Assembly: GCF_018143015.1 (NCBI RefSeq)
Contig: NC_054741.1
Span: 19,959,736-20,023,735 of the forward strand
Source: Lytechinus variegatus
Taxonomy: Eukaryota; Echinodermata; Echinoidea; Temnopleuroida; Toxopneustidae
Reading direction: 5' to 3'
Length of the DNA stretch: 64,000 nucleotides
Shown here: positions 1 to 12,496 of the stretch, piece after piece
Numbering within the stretch: the stretch's first letter is position 1
How the letters are laid out: each line of letters begins with the position of its first letter
The notes under the pieces: model-generated
Told to the model about the DNA's origin: nothing
Database searches by the model: none
The model's input: only the letters and a program-made list of their open reading frames with translations
Program-made: the position numbers and the translations under genes

Positions 1-3000
1 CCAGAACTGACAATTCTCAAAGATTTTCTTACACGTGGCTGGCTGCAAAAATGAAATAGTAAATATCGTTTCATTCGCTAAGTCATTTACTTCTACATTC
101 ATGACTTACGACTACAGAATGTACACATTGGGCCCTCTAACAAATCCATTTCACTCTGGCAAAATTTGTTGCCGTTTGAAATATTAGTAAATAAAAAATG
201 ACTTAAGGACTACTTACATTTCACTTAAACATGATTACCAACACAAACATATAGAGGGGCTTATTAAACGATGAACTGAACAGTTAACGAAAAATCATTT
301 ACACGAGATCTATCAAAATAAAATAATAACCATAATCAAACACGGTGTGTAAACTGTGTATAATAATGGAATCACAGGAGTTGTGAGAATTTGTTTGGCT
401 ATTTTGTTAAATTATGCAGTAATATTCAGACAGACTGACAAAGTAAATTATGAATGATGTCAAAATCATATCTTAAAACAGGAAACTTAAAACAATTAAT
501 GACTCAGCCACGTAGCAATTCGAACATCTAAACTCTCTCGATTAAGTTAAAGTGTTGTTCTTGGGGGAAAAAATGCGTGACGTATATAATATGGATATGA
601 TTTATGGCAAGAATAATTTACGTGAAAAATATACACACAACACTGGTGTCTTCTATCATATATATATCTCCGTCTGAATCACACAAGGCTCGCTGTCAGA
701 CCGGGTCGAGATTTCAATTAAATCGTAATCTCAAAATTCACTCATGGAAAATTAATCCGATTGAAGCCATTTTTCTCTGTCTCTCCCCATACATTTTTTT
801 TCTTTCTTTTCAGTCTCCGATAAGAGATTCGACGGAGCGACTCGAATGCAACGAAGAACGTAGAGATTACCGACGCGTGAGCTACCCCGTGTGTACGGCT
901 CAAGTGACGGGCAACATTTACATAGCGACACAACCTCACACTCTTCCCAAACTGCCATATTGATTTATTTCATGTACGGCATATTAAGTCGATGCATGTG
1001 AATCGTGGGATGAAAACTATATAAGGACATAATAAGATGGCCTGAAATATGGCACTCCACATATTACACCATAGTCTAAATTCAGGTCTCACGGGTTCAA
1101 CTCTTAATAGGAATATTATTCCATGGAGACTTACCCCCAATTTGGATCTGCAAATTTGACTTGTTACTCTAAACCAGTCAATGATAGTGTTTATTTAAAT
1201 TATCTTTTTTCTTTCTTTTAGCGCTTCGGGAGTTGATAACATTCTCACACATTCTAAGGACGTTTCTTCAACCTCTTTTCAACATTCATAACCGGTAAAG
1301 GGAATTAGAAACTTGAGAAATGTCTTTTGTTATCAAGAACGACCCTTTTTCACGACGTAATTGGGGCAAAAGTCCTTCCTCCTTATTATCTAAAGTTTAT
1401 CTACACACTTACTAATATCCGTAACTACTTCATCTCACAATTTATATCCCACTCTTGTACTTTAACAGTAAAATCAAAGTACAGGACAATTTTACACCCA
1501 AAATGCATCACACTGGGCAAACCCTTATCAGTGAGAGTGAAATACTGCAAGAAATCTTCAGCCGACCTCACACCGACAACAATAGTGCACCCGAGAGCCG
1601 GTACTGTATTGACATTTCTATTTATACATGGAGTTTAATCTATGCATTCAAGAACTAATTCAATTTGAACTGAAAGGTGAGATGAAATAGAAAGGATTTA
1701 GACCGGTTAGTAACCTCTTCTTGCTCTTTTCCGTGGAAAAAAGTATTTCAAATCAGTTTCATCATATTGGGGTCATCGCTCCCTGCTTTCTTATAATATA
1801 TCATTAAAAAGTTGTGAGCAAATTCGACGTATCATTGCCAAAAAATGGCGTTTATCTCTTTTGAAAGTCATGAGAATTCAAGTGGGAAAATAAAGATGAC
1901 TCAAGCAGCTAGATTAAAATTGAGAAAGGGGGAACCCTACATCATAAATAAATTCTCTTCTGGAAAAAAAAAATGAAGTAAAATGTGACTTATGGCGACT
2001 CACTCAGCTCAGACTCTACACGAGAATTTAGCTATATCTCTAACATAAAATAATAGCTAGTTCTAACAGGCATCTAATGATCACAATCAATAAACTCTTC
2101 TGATTGGTCAGATCTATAATGATATGCACATAAAACTTTCGTAAGAAGTAAGAGAGAGAAGAAATAACCCTGTTTATCCGTGTCCTAATTTACATATGGT
2201 CTCTTGTGATAGGTTTCGATTGAGAAGTGGAAGACAAGACTGAACATTCGTGATCCTTTTCCCTCATTCCCCGTCGACGAATAAAATCTAAAACCTATTA
2301 TTATTACAGAACAACAATTATTTTCTTACAACAAATTCGAACAGGTACATGTATAACACTACAAATATACACCCTTGACAGTTGAACAACTCTTAAAAAT
2401 TTCAGCAGCCCTTTATATAGTCAATTTGCATAAGGTAAACCCTGCATTAACATTCAAACGACAAAAAAGGTACAACTTTCAACATTTTCCTGCGAATCTT
2501 GCATATCCCAGCGACCAATTCCATTTCGTGGAAAATCGTAATAATCTGTAACGGGTTTTTTTTTCCTGCAACAGCCTGGTAAGAGATTGCCCCCAAAACA
2601 AAAACATTCATCTATAGAATTAATCAGTTTATATCAATCTCCAGACCATAATACAAGGAATATCATAAATAATTATCTTAAATAATTTTGAATGAATTCT
2701 ACAGACGTATAACAGAGTCGGTGAATGATTCCAAACGAGATTGTATAGAGTCCTTCCGGTATTATTTCAACTTGAGCCCAAGCAAGACTACGTCGTATAG
2801 GATAATTTCATGTGGTAGATCTTTGTATGTAATCAGGCAGAAAAATATCAAGGGTTCAGCTTCAAAGATTGTTCCGGGGAAATACAATAAAGAGCAGAAA
2901 AATGAACGATGCCTATCACTTTGTGAACGATATTTCCCCCACAAATGACGTCAAGATCAAAGGAGCCGACAATTCATTGTCATTGTTGAGATTATATTAT

Positions 3001-4070
3001 TATTATTATTATTGGTGGTCTACTAATTCTCTCCAAGCATACATTTGCAAGTAAAGCTGAGATTAGCTTTTTTGTTGGAATTATACACTATGATTTTAGC
3101 TTTTGTATGGTGGTGCCTTGTTTGTACAACGAAGTAACAGGGATGGTTTGTGATATTCTAGTTTGTTTACAAATGACATGTTGCTCAGCAACGTGATTTG
3201 TGAAGAAGGAAGAAAAATCAAATAAAATTGACAATTTTCAGGTATTTGATGATGCAGATAATTGTACAAACAATAAATATAAGACACACTCATCCGATTT
3301 CGAAATCATATTATTTCCGAGAAAAGTTATTGGAAATAAAGATGCATTTGGAGGAATATGGTTGTTTAAAACTTCTAAGAAATTTCAAAAAGACCCTAGA
3401 TATCACAACAAATTGACAAATGAAATACAGCAACAGGCTTAATTGTGTGTCGAGATCATTAATTAATGTTCCTAAATAAACATACATCAAGACTAGCATT
3501 GCTACTGTATAACAAAACTTAAGGAACCAAAATCAATTGAGAGAAGAAAAAAAGACGAGGTAAGATAAAATACATAAAACAAACACATAACTATAATGCA
3601 CATTACCACCCCATGTTAGCTTTGGTATATCAATATTTTAACTTTCCAGAAAAAGAAATCAATCTCTGATATTGTTTAAAGATTTCCCTCATGATAACTT
3701 TGAAAGACTTTCACTGCTAGGGGCAATATTAAAGTTTAAACAAAAACAACAAACAAACATATGATTTTATCCATGCGGAGTTTGCGGACTTTACAAAGGT
3801 TATGTAAACATTATATTGTGGCAGATGTTACTTACTGTTATACTTAAAACATTACTTATTAGCTTTATAAATACAAATATATAAAATGAATAATGATCAT
3901 AGACTTGACCCACCAGTATTGTTGTCTGCCTGTCTGTGCGTCTGTCTTCTTGATGTTCCTTTCCCAGAAAGTTTTTAAAAGATTCATATCATCACAATCA
4001 TCGTGAACTTTTGACTATACTAAACAAACAACCGGACAATGTTCAAAATGATTTTGGTATCAAGCGTTTT
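1..4070. other. Non-coding flank downstream of FoxC
   Basis: AT-rich DNA with no convincing gene. Open frames here are short and lack recognisable domains. A short (TTA)n tract lies near 2,994-3,013. A good splice-acceptor-like sequence (long pyrimidine tract followed by CAG at 811-813) precedes a short open stretch, described separately. Part of this interval may be the FoxC 3' UTR if the poly(A) signal close to the stop codon is not the one used. Confidence 0.6.
814..876 (+). other. Possible small exon (weak)
   Basis: A pyrimidine-rich tract ending in CAG at 811-813 is followed by 63 nt open in one frame (start SPIRDSTERLECNEERRDY) and then GTGAGC, a donor-like hexamer, at 877. Both splice signals fit animal consensus, but no adjoining exon is visible and the peptide is not recognisable. 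It could equally be chance or conserved non-coding DNA. Confidence 0.12.
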
Positions 4071-4076
4071 TTTATT
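4071..4076 (-). terminator. Candidate FoxC poly(A) signal
   Basis: TTTATT on the plus strand reads AATAAA on the coding strand, about 60 nt past the FoxC stop codon. It is the first canonical hexamer after the gene and would give a very short 3' UTR. Further TTTATT motifs occur lower down, so a longer 3' end is possible. Confidence 0.4.
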
Positions 4077-4136
4077 GTTTCTTTTTTTCCCTTTCGTCAA
4101 TCGAAAGTTTAAAAGTCAAATTGGTTTGGCATAGTC

Positions 4137-5696
4137 TCAGTACTTTGAACAATCATAGCTGTAATGCGCCGATGACGGGTACATTGAAGCCGAGGTTGAG
4201 CCTGAGGATGATGACCGGTAGCCACTCATCGTCGACATCGAGAGCTGACAGCTTTCATTGGCGTTCGCCGATGATGATAGTTGACCGTTTTGATGTGCAG
4301 CATGAGAAAGAGAAATAGATCTTTGAGGGTTGTACATACCACCGTAATGATCTTGACTCGACGTCGAAGAGTGCACATCGGGACTCGTTCCGTGGTACCA
4401 CGAGTTCGAGCGGTGAACGTTTACGGTGCTCGACGGCGTGGCAAGGATCGGGGTAGACCCGGGAGGGCTGAGGCGTTGATTGAGTCCATGCTCCTGTTGA
4501 ATTTCTTCAGGTGTTGGTGCGATGGCCATATGCTTACCCATCGCCATAGCTTCGGGGTCATATGAAGATGGACACTGGTATTGATTATGATTGAGCGAGC
4601 TGACCACCGGCCGTTTCGAGCAAGTGATTCGATTGAGCTGAGACTGGTTGAGCTGTGGAGAGCTGTACCCGAGCGGCTGCGGAGATAGAAGCTGACCCGT
4701 GCGGGGAGGTAAGGCGTGGGTGCTGGCTTGGATTTCGCTGCCCGTCCCACAGTTCCCGTGTGTGACGACGCCTTCGCGTTGTCGCATGGCCATGAGGTTT
4801 TCTACGGTGTAATTCGCCGAGTGGTGAGAGGATTCGAGCAGCGGGTTGTCAACAGCCATTGGATGATGGGGCTGGGTCGGGGAGGGTTCGTTTAAAACGT
4901 CCGAAGGGGAGTCCATGGGTTCTACTTTGGGTGTAATCAAAGCGGCACTCGTTTGAACCACATCACGATTCATGCCACCATCACCTATCTCACCAGTACA
5001 CACAACCCCATTAGTCTTACCCAATTTCTCCTCACTCTGTCCTGTTGGATGATTGACCCCTTCTTCTTGTCCCTTCCTCAGTTCACACTCACGATCCTCC
5101 TTGTCTCCTTTCATCAAATCCTTCTTCTTGAAGCGTTTTCTCCTCCTCAGATAACTCCCATTGTCGAACATGTTATAGCTATCAGGATCCAGGCTCCAGT
5201 AGCTCCCCTTTCCTGGCTTCTTATCGTCCCGAGGTATTTTGACAAAGCAGTCATTCAAAGACAAATTATGGCGTATCGAGTTCTGCCAACCCTGTTTGTT
5301 TTCCCTGTAGAACGGAAACCTGTCCATGATAAACTGGTATATTCCGTTCAGGGTTATCTTCTTGTCCGAAGCATTCATGATAGCCATGGCTATGAGAGCG
5401 ATGTAAGAATAAGGAGGTTTTACCATGTCCTTGGGGTTGGCCTGTTGAGGAGCGTAAGGTCCATACGGTGATCGAGCCATACCAGGGTATTGGTCGTGAC
5501 CGTACATCGACATCGACATCCCCGAGTAGGTCGGATGGCGGTAGTAGCCCTGGTCTGGTGGAAAAACAGAGTGCATGACGCCGGGTATTGAAGGAGCCGC
5601 CGAATGATAAGGTTGCATCGCCATTCCTTGGTTCGACACCGGGGCGCTGCCGGGGTGGACTTCGCCTGGCGAGGTGCGTGAAGCGTACATTGGCAT
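4137..5696 (-). CDS. foxC: Forkhead box C transcription factor (FoxC), intronless
   Basis: A complete 519-residue nuclear forkhead transcription factor. The winged-helix domain spans about residues 92-192. It opens with [10 protein letters not shown] at 93-102, carries the recognition helix [12 protein letters not shown] at 137-148, and ends in a basic stretch RRRKRFKKK (184-192) that should bind DNA and act as a nuclear signal. Features outside the domain identify FoxC rather than another Fox class: an N-terminal [14 protein letters not shown] block (71-84) as in vertebrate FOXC1/2, an eh1-like YTVENLM (296-302) where FOXC1/2 have FSVDNIM, and a C-terminus YDCSKY close to FOXC YDCSKF. PKVEP at 256-260 resembles a SUMO-acceptor motif. 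The start was chosen as the first in-frame ATG; Met3 is an alternative. No intron is needed, as in vertebrate FOXC genes. FoxC proteins act in mesoderm development; the role here is inferred. The length is similar to human FOXC1/2. Confidence 0.97.
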   Translation of the reverse strand: MPMYASRTSPGEVHPGSAPVSNQGMAMQPYHSAAPSIPGVMHSVFPPDQGYYRHPTYSGMSMSMYGHDQYPGMARSPYGPYAPQQANPKDMVKPPYSYIALIAMAIMNASDKKITLNGIYQFIMDRFPFYRENKQGWQNSIRHNLSLNDCFVKIPRDDKKPGKGSYWSLDPDSYNMFDNGSYLRRRKRFKKKDLMKGDKEDRECELRKGQEEGVNHPTGQSEEKLGKTNGVVCTGEIGDGGMNRDVVQTSAALITPKVEPMDSPSDVLNEPSPTQPHHPMAVDNPLLESSHHSANYTVENLMAMRQREGVVTHGNCGTGSEIQASTHALPPRTGQLLSPQPLGYSSPQLNQSQLNRITCSKRPVVSSLNHNQYQCPSSYDPEAMAMGKHMAIAPTPEEIQQEHGLNQRLSPPGSTPILATPSSTVNVHRSNSWYHGTSPDVHSSTSSQDHYGGMYNPQRSISLSHAAHQNGQLSSSANANESCQLSMSTMSGYRSSSSGSTSASMYPSSAHYSYDCSKY

Positions 5697-5814
5697 GGAT
5701 GTTTATCTCACAGAGTCTTGATTCGGGATTTCGACGTGTTTCACGACAGAGATTCGTAACCCAGAATATCCAACCATCAAAGCTATTCAACCTATACTAC
5801 TCTTTCACCATTTT

Positions 5815-5860
5815 GCTCGCTCCGCCCCCATTCGGCACGTTGAGCCAATCAGCGCTGTCG
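5815..5860 (-). promoter_or_regulatory. Putative FoxC core promoter (CCAAT and GC box)
   Basis: About 130-155 bp upstream of the FoxC start codon lie CCGCCCCC (5,822-5,829, a GC-box core) and GCCAATCAG (CCAAT at 5,845-5,849), both common in TATA-less animal promoters. No canonical TATA box is evident at the expected distance. Transcription probably starts between here and 5,697. The CCAAT motif lies in inverse orientation relative to the gene, which is usual for NF-Y sites. Confidence 0.4.
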
Positions 5861-5869
5861 TTCACTACC

Positions 5870-8414
5870 GCACATGATGACCTGGCCACACACAGCGTAC
5901 GCGATGTTACCGTTCATATATTGACGGCTACTTTTCCCTTACAATCCCTGACGTCTAAATGAGCTAATTGCTCCACTTATACCATATTCATCTTCAAGAT
6001 TAATTATGAAACTTCACAGATATTTCATGTTCCAGCTCACTTGCACCTAGCACGAAATATCCATCAAATCCTATGCGTGTATCGATCCGTGTTGTACCCC
6101 TCGAAACCAGGGATTGTGTTCAACAGTTCTTTGCTTGAAGAAAAAAAAATCACGTAGTTGGGTCATCATTAGGGGTAGGCTGTGTACATACACGGAGCAG
6201 ACAAATCATGGGCTAATAAGGACTTAAATCGGCACTAATTCGACTAGTTTATTTGAACTTTCTCTTCGACAAAACAGACTTGCCAATGTAACCCCTTGTA
6301 TCACGCAAGTATAAGACTTGAACACAACACCATTGCCAAAAAGGGGGAAAGAAAGAGAGAGAGAGAGAGAACAAAACTTACAATACAGTACAATACTAAA
6401 TAAATCTCTGGTTCATTCAAGTGCACACAAGCATATAATTTAACTATTTATCGGGTCAATTCTATATATCCACAGTCTGATTTAGTGATAAAGATTTATG
6501 AATACCTAAATATCTCTTGATTTACTTTATCGTTGAAATTTCGGCAACAAAGGGTTACTTTACCCGAAAGCATTATTATGAATATTTCCCCTGGTCATGC
6601 TGGTAGAATTATCTTATGAAGTAGAAATATTGTGGGAAATATGACTGACCAACAAAATATTCTATCACACTATTGTAAAGCACGAAATAGACCACAGTCT
6701 TGTTATGTCCACTGTATTGTAATATATTTGTCAGTAGTTCAGTGTTAGGGGTTATATTGTCGGGGTCCCAAGGAGTTTAGGCCTGTACTCGCTAAAACCT
6801 GTTGGTAAGAGTTTGTACTTTGGTCAGCAGAGAAGGATTGCAAGCATTTAGAAGAAGCTATTTTGATTTTAAATTTTCTGACTTATGACGGGCATGCTAA
6901 ATTGCGATTAACTTTTATTCATAAATTCATTTTAAGTTTCAGAAATTTGTGAAAATTTCACGGGTCCCCGACGCCCTGGTGATACTAAGTTGAGAGATTC
7001 CGATTTATTTTTATGTGTTTAAAAATAGTCTTTAGATTTATAACAAAGGGTGTTTTCCAGTTTGCCCGTCAACCTAATAATTTTACAAGGGTCACTGAAC
7101 CAAGGGGCCCCAGCCCCCACTTTTTTCCACTAACCCCCCCCCGTGTACAAAACGTAAAATTGACCATCTGACTGTGATTTGTTTGCATGGTCAGCCCCCC
7201 CCCCCCCCCACTTTATAAACCGTTCCGCGGCCCCTGCTATTACAGGACGACCAAGATTTTTTTCTTGTTTGATGATTCTGTGATACAACACAAGCAATAT
7301 CATTTTGAATATCATGAATGATGTGAAATAAAACGGGTACCATCATTATTATCACCCCCCCCCCCCTCATCGACCATTCATTTTGCCCTATACCCCCACC
7401 CCTCTCTCATTTGTTATGAATGTATTTTTTAGGCCTGCATAAACTAATATAGGCCTATAGTTTTGACGGAATTATACGTCATAAAGACGTTGTTTCTACT
7501 TTAGGCCCACTTTGTTTCCTGATTGTTATTTATCAGTACAATAATTATTGAAGCATATCAAGCGTCGGAGAACAATGCGTAACAGGAGCGAATGAATTGC
7601 GATGTTATTCGATATTGCCAAATGTCAAACCATGGAGCTGTAGCTCTATGGTCAAACCAGAAGCTGCAACTCTACCTTGAGTTTCTAGGGTCCATGGTTT
7701 ATCAAAGGAGTTTGACTCTTGACTTCTCTCTCATGGCTTTGCACGCATAAATCACGGAGCTCCATGCATAAATGATTGCTGATAACTCGATCAACAGCAG
7801 CTTTCATTCTAGGTAAACTCTGATTAAGGGTATTAATGATAACGATCAAGCTTGGATTCTCCTAAGAGCATTCCATCTTAATTGCTTTGTGTGTCATAGG
7901 AATTATAGAACACAGCTGGTAGCTGAAGCTGAAACACAAGGGGTGGTCAACGATTTACAAGCGGCCAGGGATACAGGCGAGCTGTCACTGACCGACTGAA
8001 ACCTTTCCCTTTTCACGCGCACATGAAAAACCTACTAATGGCAAAGGAATGGGAGTCTAGAGATACAGAAGATAATTATGCTCGAAAAAGATGTTAATCA
8101 CTGAAAAACTTATATTACTCGTAAAATGGGAAATGAATTGGTACCTGAATTTGTATAGCGTCCCTGTGCGCCACAAGCGTATGGTGAGGAGGGGGTGGAT
8201 CTGACAGAATTTTCAACTAATTTTGTTGACCTTTATCAAAGTACATTTTTTCATTGTCAGAAAAAATAGTGCTCTTCCTTTTTATGAGGTTTGCCAGATA
8301 CGCCACTGCCCCTATGCATCGTGATTTATTTGATGAAAAAAAACCTAAATTTTGTAAATTTCTTTATCCCTAAAGTTTCTACCGTTGTTTTGCATACAGA
8401 AATTGCGTAAACTT
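5870..8414. other. Non-coding FoxC upstream flank
   Basis: No gene is recognised. The interval contains a short (GA)n tract near 6,352-6,370 and three poly-C runs, near 7,134-7,141, 7,195-7,210 and 7,357-7,367. It also holds a near-perfect hairpin at 7,629-7,652, and 8,200-8,307 ends in GCCACTG, as the right end of a degenerate CAGTGGC-type element might. The rest is unremarkable AT-rich sequence that may include FoxC regulatory DNA. Confidence 0.5.
7629..7652. repeat. CCATGGAGCT hairpin, copy 1
   Basis: ACCATGGAGCT and AGCTCTATGGT form an inverted pair with a very short loop. The same hairpin recurs at 57,106-57,130 and, in variant form, at 60,044-60,072. A related partial motif (CACGGAGCTCCATG) follows near 7,753-7,767. 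This looks like the core of a small foldback repeat. Confidence 0.6.
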
Positions 8415-8623
8415 CACTCTAAAAAAATTTACCCAATATTCGGTGACCTGGGAACTTGCATGTTTGTTGGGTAAAAAGAAACCAAATATTTTGCAATGTT
8501 TGCGCAATGTTGCGTTGGAATTTACCATTAAAACATGCATTTTACCCAATATTTGAGAAAAAAAATGCCAAGCAAACATGTCTGGTCTCTTTCTACCAAT
8601 ATTGGGTAAATTTTTACTCTGTG
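8415..8623. mobile_element. MITE-like foldback with CACTCT termini
   Basis: A 209 bp element with inverted termini of about 26 bp: CACTCTAAAAAAATTTACCC at the left, and a right end reading GGGTAAATTTTTACTCTGTG. The inner arms continue with AATATT. There is no coding capacity, so it is non-autonomous. The TTTACCCAATATT motif echoes the larger element at 47.6-48.3 kb, so they may share a family. No clear target-site duplication was found. Confidence 0.7.
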
Positions 8624-9594
8624 TTTTGCTAAATAATAATAAAAAAGCAACAATTATTGGTGGGAATAGTATTCGATCTCATGGTTTCTTCTTCAATGCC
8701 TATTCTGATATCTGTGATTTATTATCAATCTCCAATGACGGCGCTGTATAATTATGCCTATACTTACGCATGAGACACACAATAATACATAGATGTACTA
8801 TATAAGGTATGCTATACCAAGTACATATACATGTACAAATACATGAATCCTTAATCGGAATGTTTTCATTAATATTGTGATAACCTTTTATCTGGTATTA
8901 TAATTTATTTTCGAGCATACAAATCGTTTTTTTACGTGTAGTCGATAAGAATTGATCGGTACTCCATTAATGACAATTTAAATTACAGTATTCACATTGA
9001 CTGGATTAAAGCGAAAATCGTTGAGCTAGCCGCTGCGCATATTTCCACAAATTTGACGTTACTGAAAGGGAATTATCTAATATTTGATTTTCTTAAATCG
9101 GATCTTTGATTTTGTGGAATCGGGAAAGTAAAATTGGCAAATAAAAGAGCTGGGGGAAAGAAACACTCCAAAAAGACGGAATTGAAACGTGAAATTGAGC
9201 TAATCCACGGTACTGAGAGCTCTCTGTGCGTTGAGTCTTTCCTTTGCAAGTTTTCAACTTTCCCACGCCCAACACAATGCATAAATGAAAGTGTGTGTAA
9301 TAGTATACGCCAAGCTACCTCGACCGTAGTCAAACTCAAAGAGGATATGGGCACTTCATTTTCTCGGTTTTTTTTCTTTCTTCCTCGTAAAAAAAATGTC
9401 CTTTCCGCTCCACCTGATTGAAGCGAATTGAATGACCTGACAAAATGCTACACAATGATCAACTGGCTATCGGTGTGTTTTTCGTAGAGAATGCTAACCA
9501 TCGAGGAGACAAATTATCAACATATTGAGTCCACAATCCGTGTTTGCAAATTAATAATAATTATATAGTCTTGCTAAAATTCCTAAATTTCAGT
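8624..9594. other. Non-coding, nothing recognised
   Basis: AT-rich DNA. Short open frames in 9,073-9,421 on both strands mirror one another and have no recognisable domain. I see no repeat structure or RNA gene. Confidence 0.5.
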
Positions 9595-9701
9595 GCTGTG
9601 GTCACACGAACGAAACGGACCCCTAACCGACCGATCGTATGTCATTCGAAATGACGCAGTTGTTATCGTTTTGGAGTCGGTTTCGTTGGTGCTACCATAG
9701 C
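9595..9701. mobile_element. Short MITE with GCTGTGGT termini
   Basis: A 107 bp element whose ends are inverted repeats of about 26 bp with few mismatches. The left end begins GCTGTGGTCACACGAACGAA; the right end, read inversely, begins GCTATGGTAGCACCAACGAA. There is no coding capacity. The loop is about 55 bp. No unambiguous target duplication was seen. Confidence 0.65.
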
Positions 9702-11886
9702 ATAATGTTTTGTTGGGGAATACCATATTTCTCTAGCAAATACTTATCATGTTGATTAGTTTATACTGATACAATGACGCATCGCCATGTAATTGAACAC
9801 GATTACGACGTTTGCTTGTGTAGTATGATTTTAAACGGGGTTTGCGGAGGGAGGGTGTCGAACTGCACAAATTAATCTTTGCGAGTAATCTACAGAGGGC
9901 GATATATCACTTTTACGCACGGTGTGCACTCCTAAAAATAATATCCCATATACCTTCTCTTTCCCGTACGAGCGAGTGCTACCGTACCCCTCCCGATCCA
10001 CCTTTCACCCCCATGTCCCCCTCACTCTCCCCTCTCTCCCTTTCTTTCTCCCCCTTCCCCTCTTTTACTCCTTTTTTCCTATCTTACTCTTCTCTATTCT
10101 ATATTTATTTGTTATTCATTTGCTGTATATCTCATCTTATCTCTTTTTTTTTAATATATTGTTATTTTCAGGTTGATTATGTTTATATTTCTGGCTATGT
10201 CTCTTTATTTTCAGATTTATTTGTCCTTTCTGTCGTAGAAGTTTTTTCTTTTCCCCCTTTCCATCTTTCTTTTCCTTCTCACTATGATCTCTCAATTTTC
10301 TTCCCATCCCTCAATCTACCGAAGTTCAATTTCTTCTCTCTTTCTATCCAGATTGGCCTAAGGGATCAATCCTGCTTGAGACTGGTCTAGCAATCAAGGC
10401 AGTCATGGCAGTGCCCTAATATCGCTTTGAGAGACAGGCCGGTTGAAAGAAATTAACTAGGGCAGATATTTTTCAAATGTTCACAAACAAATTCAGCTAT
10501 TGTCCGTTCCTCTAAGTAGCTAGAAGCTCCATTTTGTGTGGGATTGCGTTCTGGAGGTATTGAGGTCTGGGGGTTTTTATTGAAGGCTTCCGTAAAAAGC
10601 CGTCAGGTTCATCATATGGGAAATGCAATTTCTGATTGATTCTATTGTGCTATATTGAAAATCCGCTCGCATATTAGCTACAACTTCGACACCTCAAGCG
10701 TCACTCAAATCTCTCCCCTCCATCTCTCTCTCCTTCTTCTCTCTCTCTCTCCCTTCCTCTCTATCACCCCCACCCCTTCTCATTCTAACCAATCTCCCTA
10801 TATACTCGTCTCTCAGTCCTTCTTTCTTTATAACTGTTTTCTTTTTTGCTTTCTGATATCTTACAGATAAGGAAAATTTTGTTAACTTTTGTTTATTTAT
10901 ATTATTATTATGTCCATGATGTATATGAATACCATTCTAGACTATAGAAAATGCTCTCACTTTTGTAATTTTAAGAATATTTTTATTTCCAGTTTACATC
11001 TAAATATTTTTCCATGTCCTTATTCTAAAGTTATTGATTCGTAGGATTTTTAAAATTATAGTATGTGTACAAAATTACATAGAGAATAACACTGTGCATT
11101 TTATCTGAATTATTGATTTTGAAATAGGCCTTTTATCATCAATTATGTTTATGGAATGATAAAGTTATGTTAGTATCATTTGAAATCCGATTTTATTCTA
11201 CTAACACTTCCGAAAAAAAAGATGAAACAGCAATCCATGTAAAATAGGTAAACACGGTTGATTTTCAATTTGTCGTTTCACATTGGTTGCAATTAAAAGA
11301 TCTATACAAGTGTTGAAATAATATCCTTGTCCGTAGGAATTAATTTGAAAGCTATATGTTTACTTTCAAAATTTGAATTCGAAGCTCTTATGTTCAACTT
11401 AGTAGCCCAATGAGCCCCCAAATTGAGGGTTGGCGTTTGGGACCAAGTTGATGGTAAAGCAATCGAGCAAACGTGACGTTGTTAATACAAAAAACCTAAA
11501 TTTGTGGCAATTTTTGACACAATAATTAAACAAAAATAACATAATACTTCTTTTCTTTTTTTTTCACTTTCTCTATTTTACTTACTTTTTTATTGGTCTT
11601 TTTTTTGGGGGGGGTGTCAATTGTTCCCTAAGCCCCTATCTGTACTCTAGTAATTGAAATTAAAATCTATAAGGTTAATCTAGTATTCAACATGTACATG
11701 TATGTCCATTTGACCAACAGGAAGCCAAAATGAATTGACCTATATTCTTGGTGATGCCACGCCAATATTTTAAAAATGATTACATCTTAATATAAAAAGG
11801 TGTGATAAAGGCAAATGTCCATGCATTTTTAACAATTTAGGACAAATGAGGAAATCAGTTTATTGGATTGAATTGAACTGATTTAT
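9702..11886. other. Non-coding with long pyrimidine-rich tracts
   Basis: Two strongly C/T-biased stretches (about 9,950-10,330 and 10,715-10,860) give spurious Ser/Phe/Leu-rich open frames that should not be annotated as genes. A T-run/G-run junction lies at 11,599-11,614. Nothing else is recognised. Confidence 0.55.
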
Positions 11887-12496
11887 TTAAGGTCAAGTCC
11901 ACCTCAGAAAAATGTTGATTTGAATCAATAGAGAAAAATCAGACAAGCACAATGCTGAAAATTTCATCAAAATCGGATGTAAAATAAGAAAGTTATGACA
12001 TTTCAAAGTTTCGCTTATTTTTAACAAAATAGTTATATGAACGAGCCAGTTACATCCAAATGAGAGAGTCAATGATGTCACTCACTCACTATTTCTTTTG
12101 TTTTTTATTGTTTGAATTATACAATATTTCAATTTTTACAAATTTGATTATTAGGACCTCCTTGCCTGAAGCACAAAATGTTAAAATAATGAAATTCCAC
12201 GTGTTCAGGGAGGAATGAAAATTCATTTCACATGACAATGACGAGAAAATAAAAATATTTCATATTTCATATAATAAAATACAAAAGAAATAGTGAGTGA
12301 GTGATGTCATCAGTTCCCTCATTTGCATACCGACCAAAATATGCATATAAATGTTTTGTAAAATGAAGCGAAACTTTACAATGTCATAACTTTCTTATTT
12401 TACATCCGATTTTGATGAAATTTTCAGTGTGATGCTTGTTGAATTTTTCTCTTTTTATTCAAATCAAGTTTTTGTTGGGGTGGACTTGTCCTTTAA
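11887..12496. mobile_element. ~610 bp foldback element (full length)
   Basis: Almost the whole element is two inverted arms of roughly 250-300 bp. The left begins TTAAGGTCAAGTCCACC; the right ends GGTGGACTTGTCCTTTAA. Paired landmarks include ATCGGATGTAAAATAAGAAA (left) against TTTCTTATTTTACATCCGAT (right), and GAGTGACATCA-like motifs around ATTTGCAT/ATTTGGAT. Both ends carry TTAA, which could be part of the element or its target. No protein is encoded. It matches my memory of an abundant sea urchin repeat; that is not verified here. Decayed relatives lie at 54.4 and 58.0 kb. Confidence 0.85.

Noticed and set aside
4953-5471. 172-codon plus-strand frame opposite FoxC
   Set aside because: It lies wholly antisense to the forkhead gene and mirrors its codons; it is a shadow.
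5266-5790. 174-codon minus-strand frame overlapping the FoxC 5' end
   Set aside because: It is in a different frame from the forkhead domain and has no recognisable domain of its own.
9842-10390. 182-codon plus-strand open frame
   Set aside because: It runs through a long C/T-rich tract, so Ser, Phe, Leu and Pro dominate by composition. No domain or splice signals.
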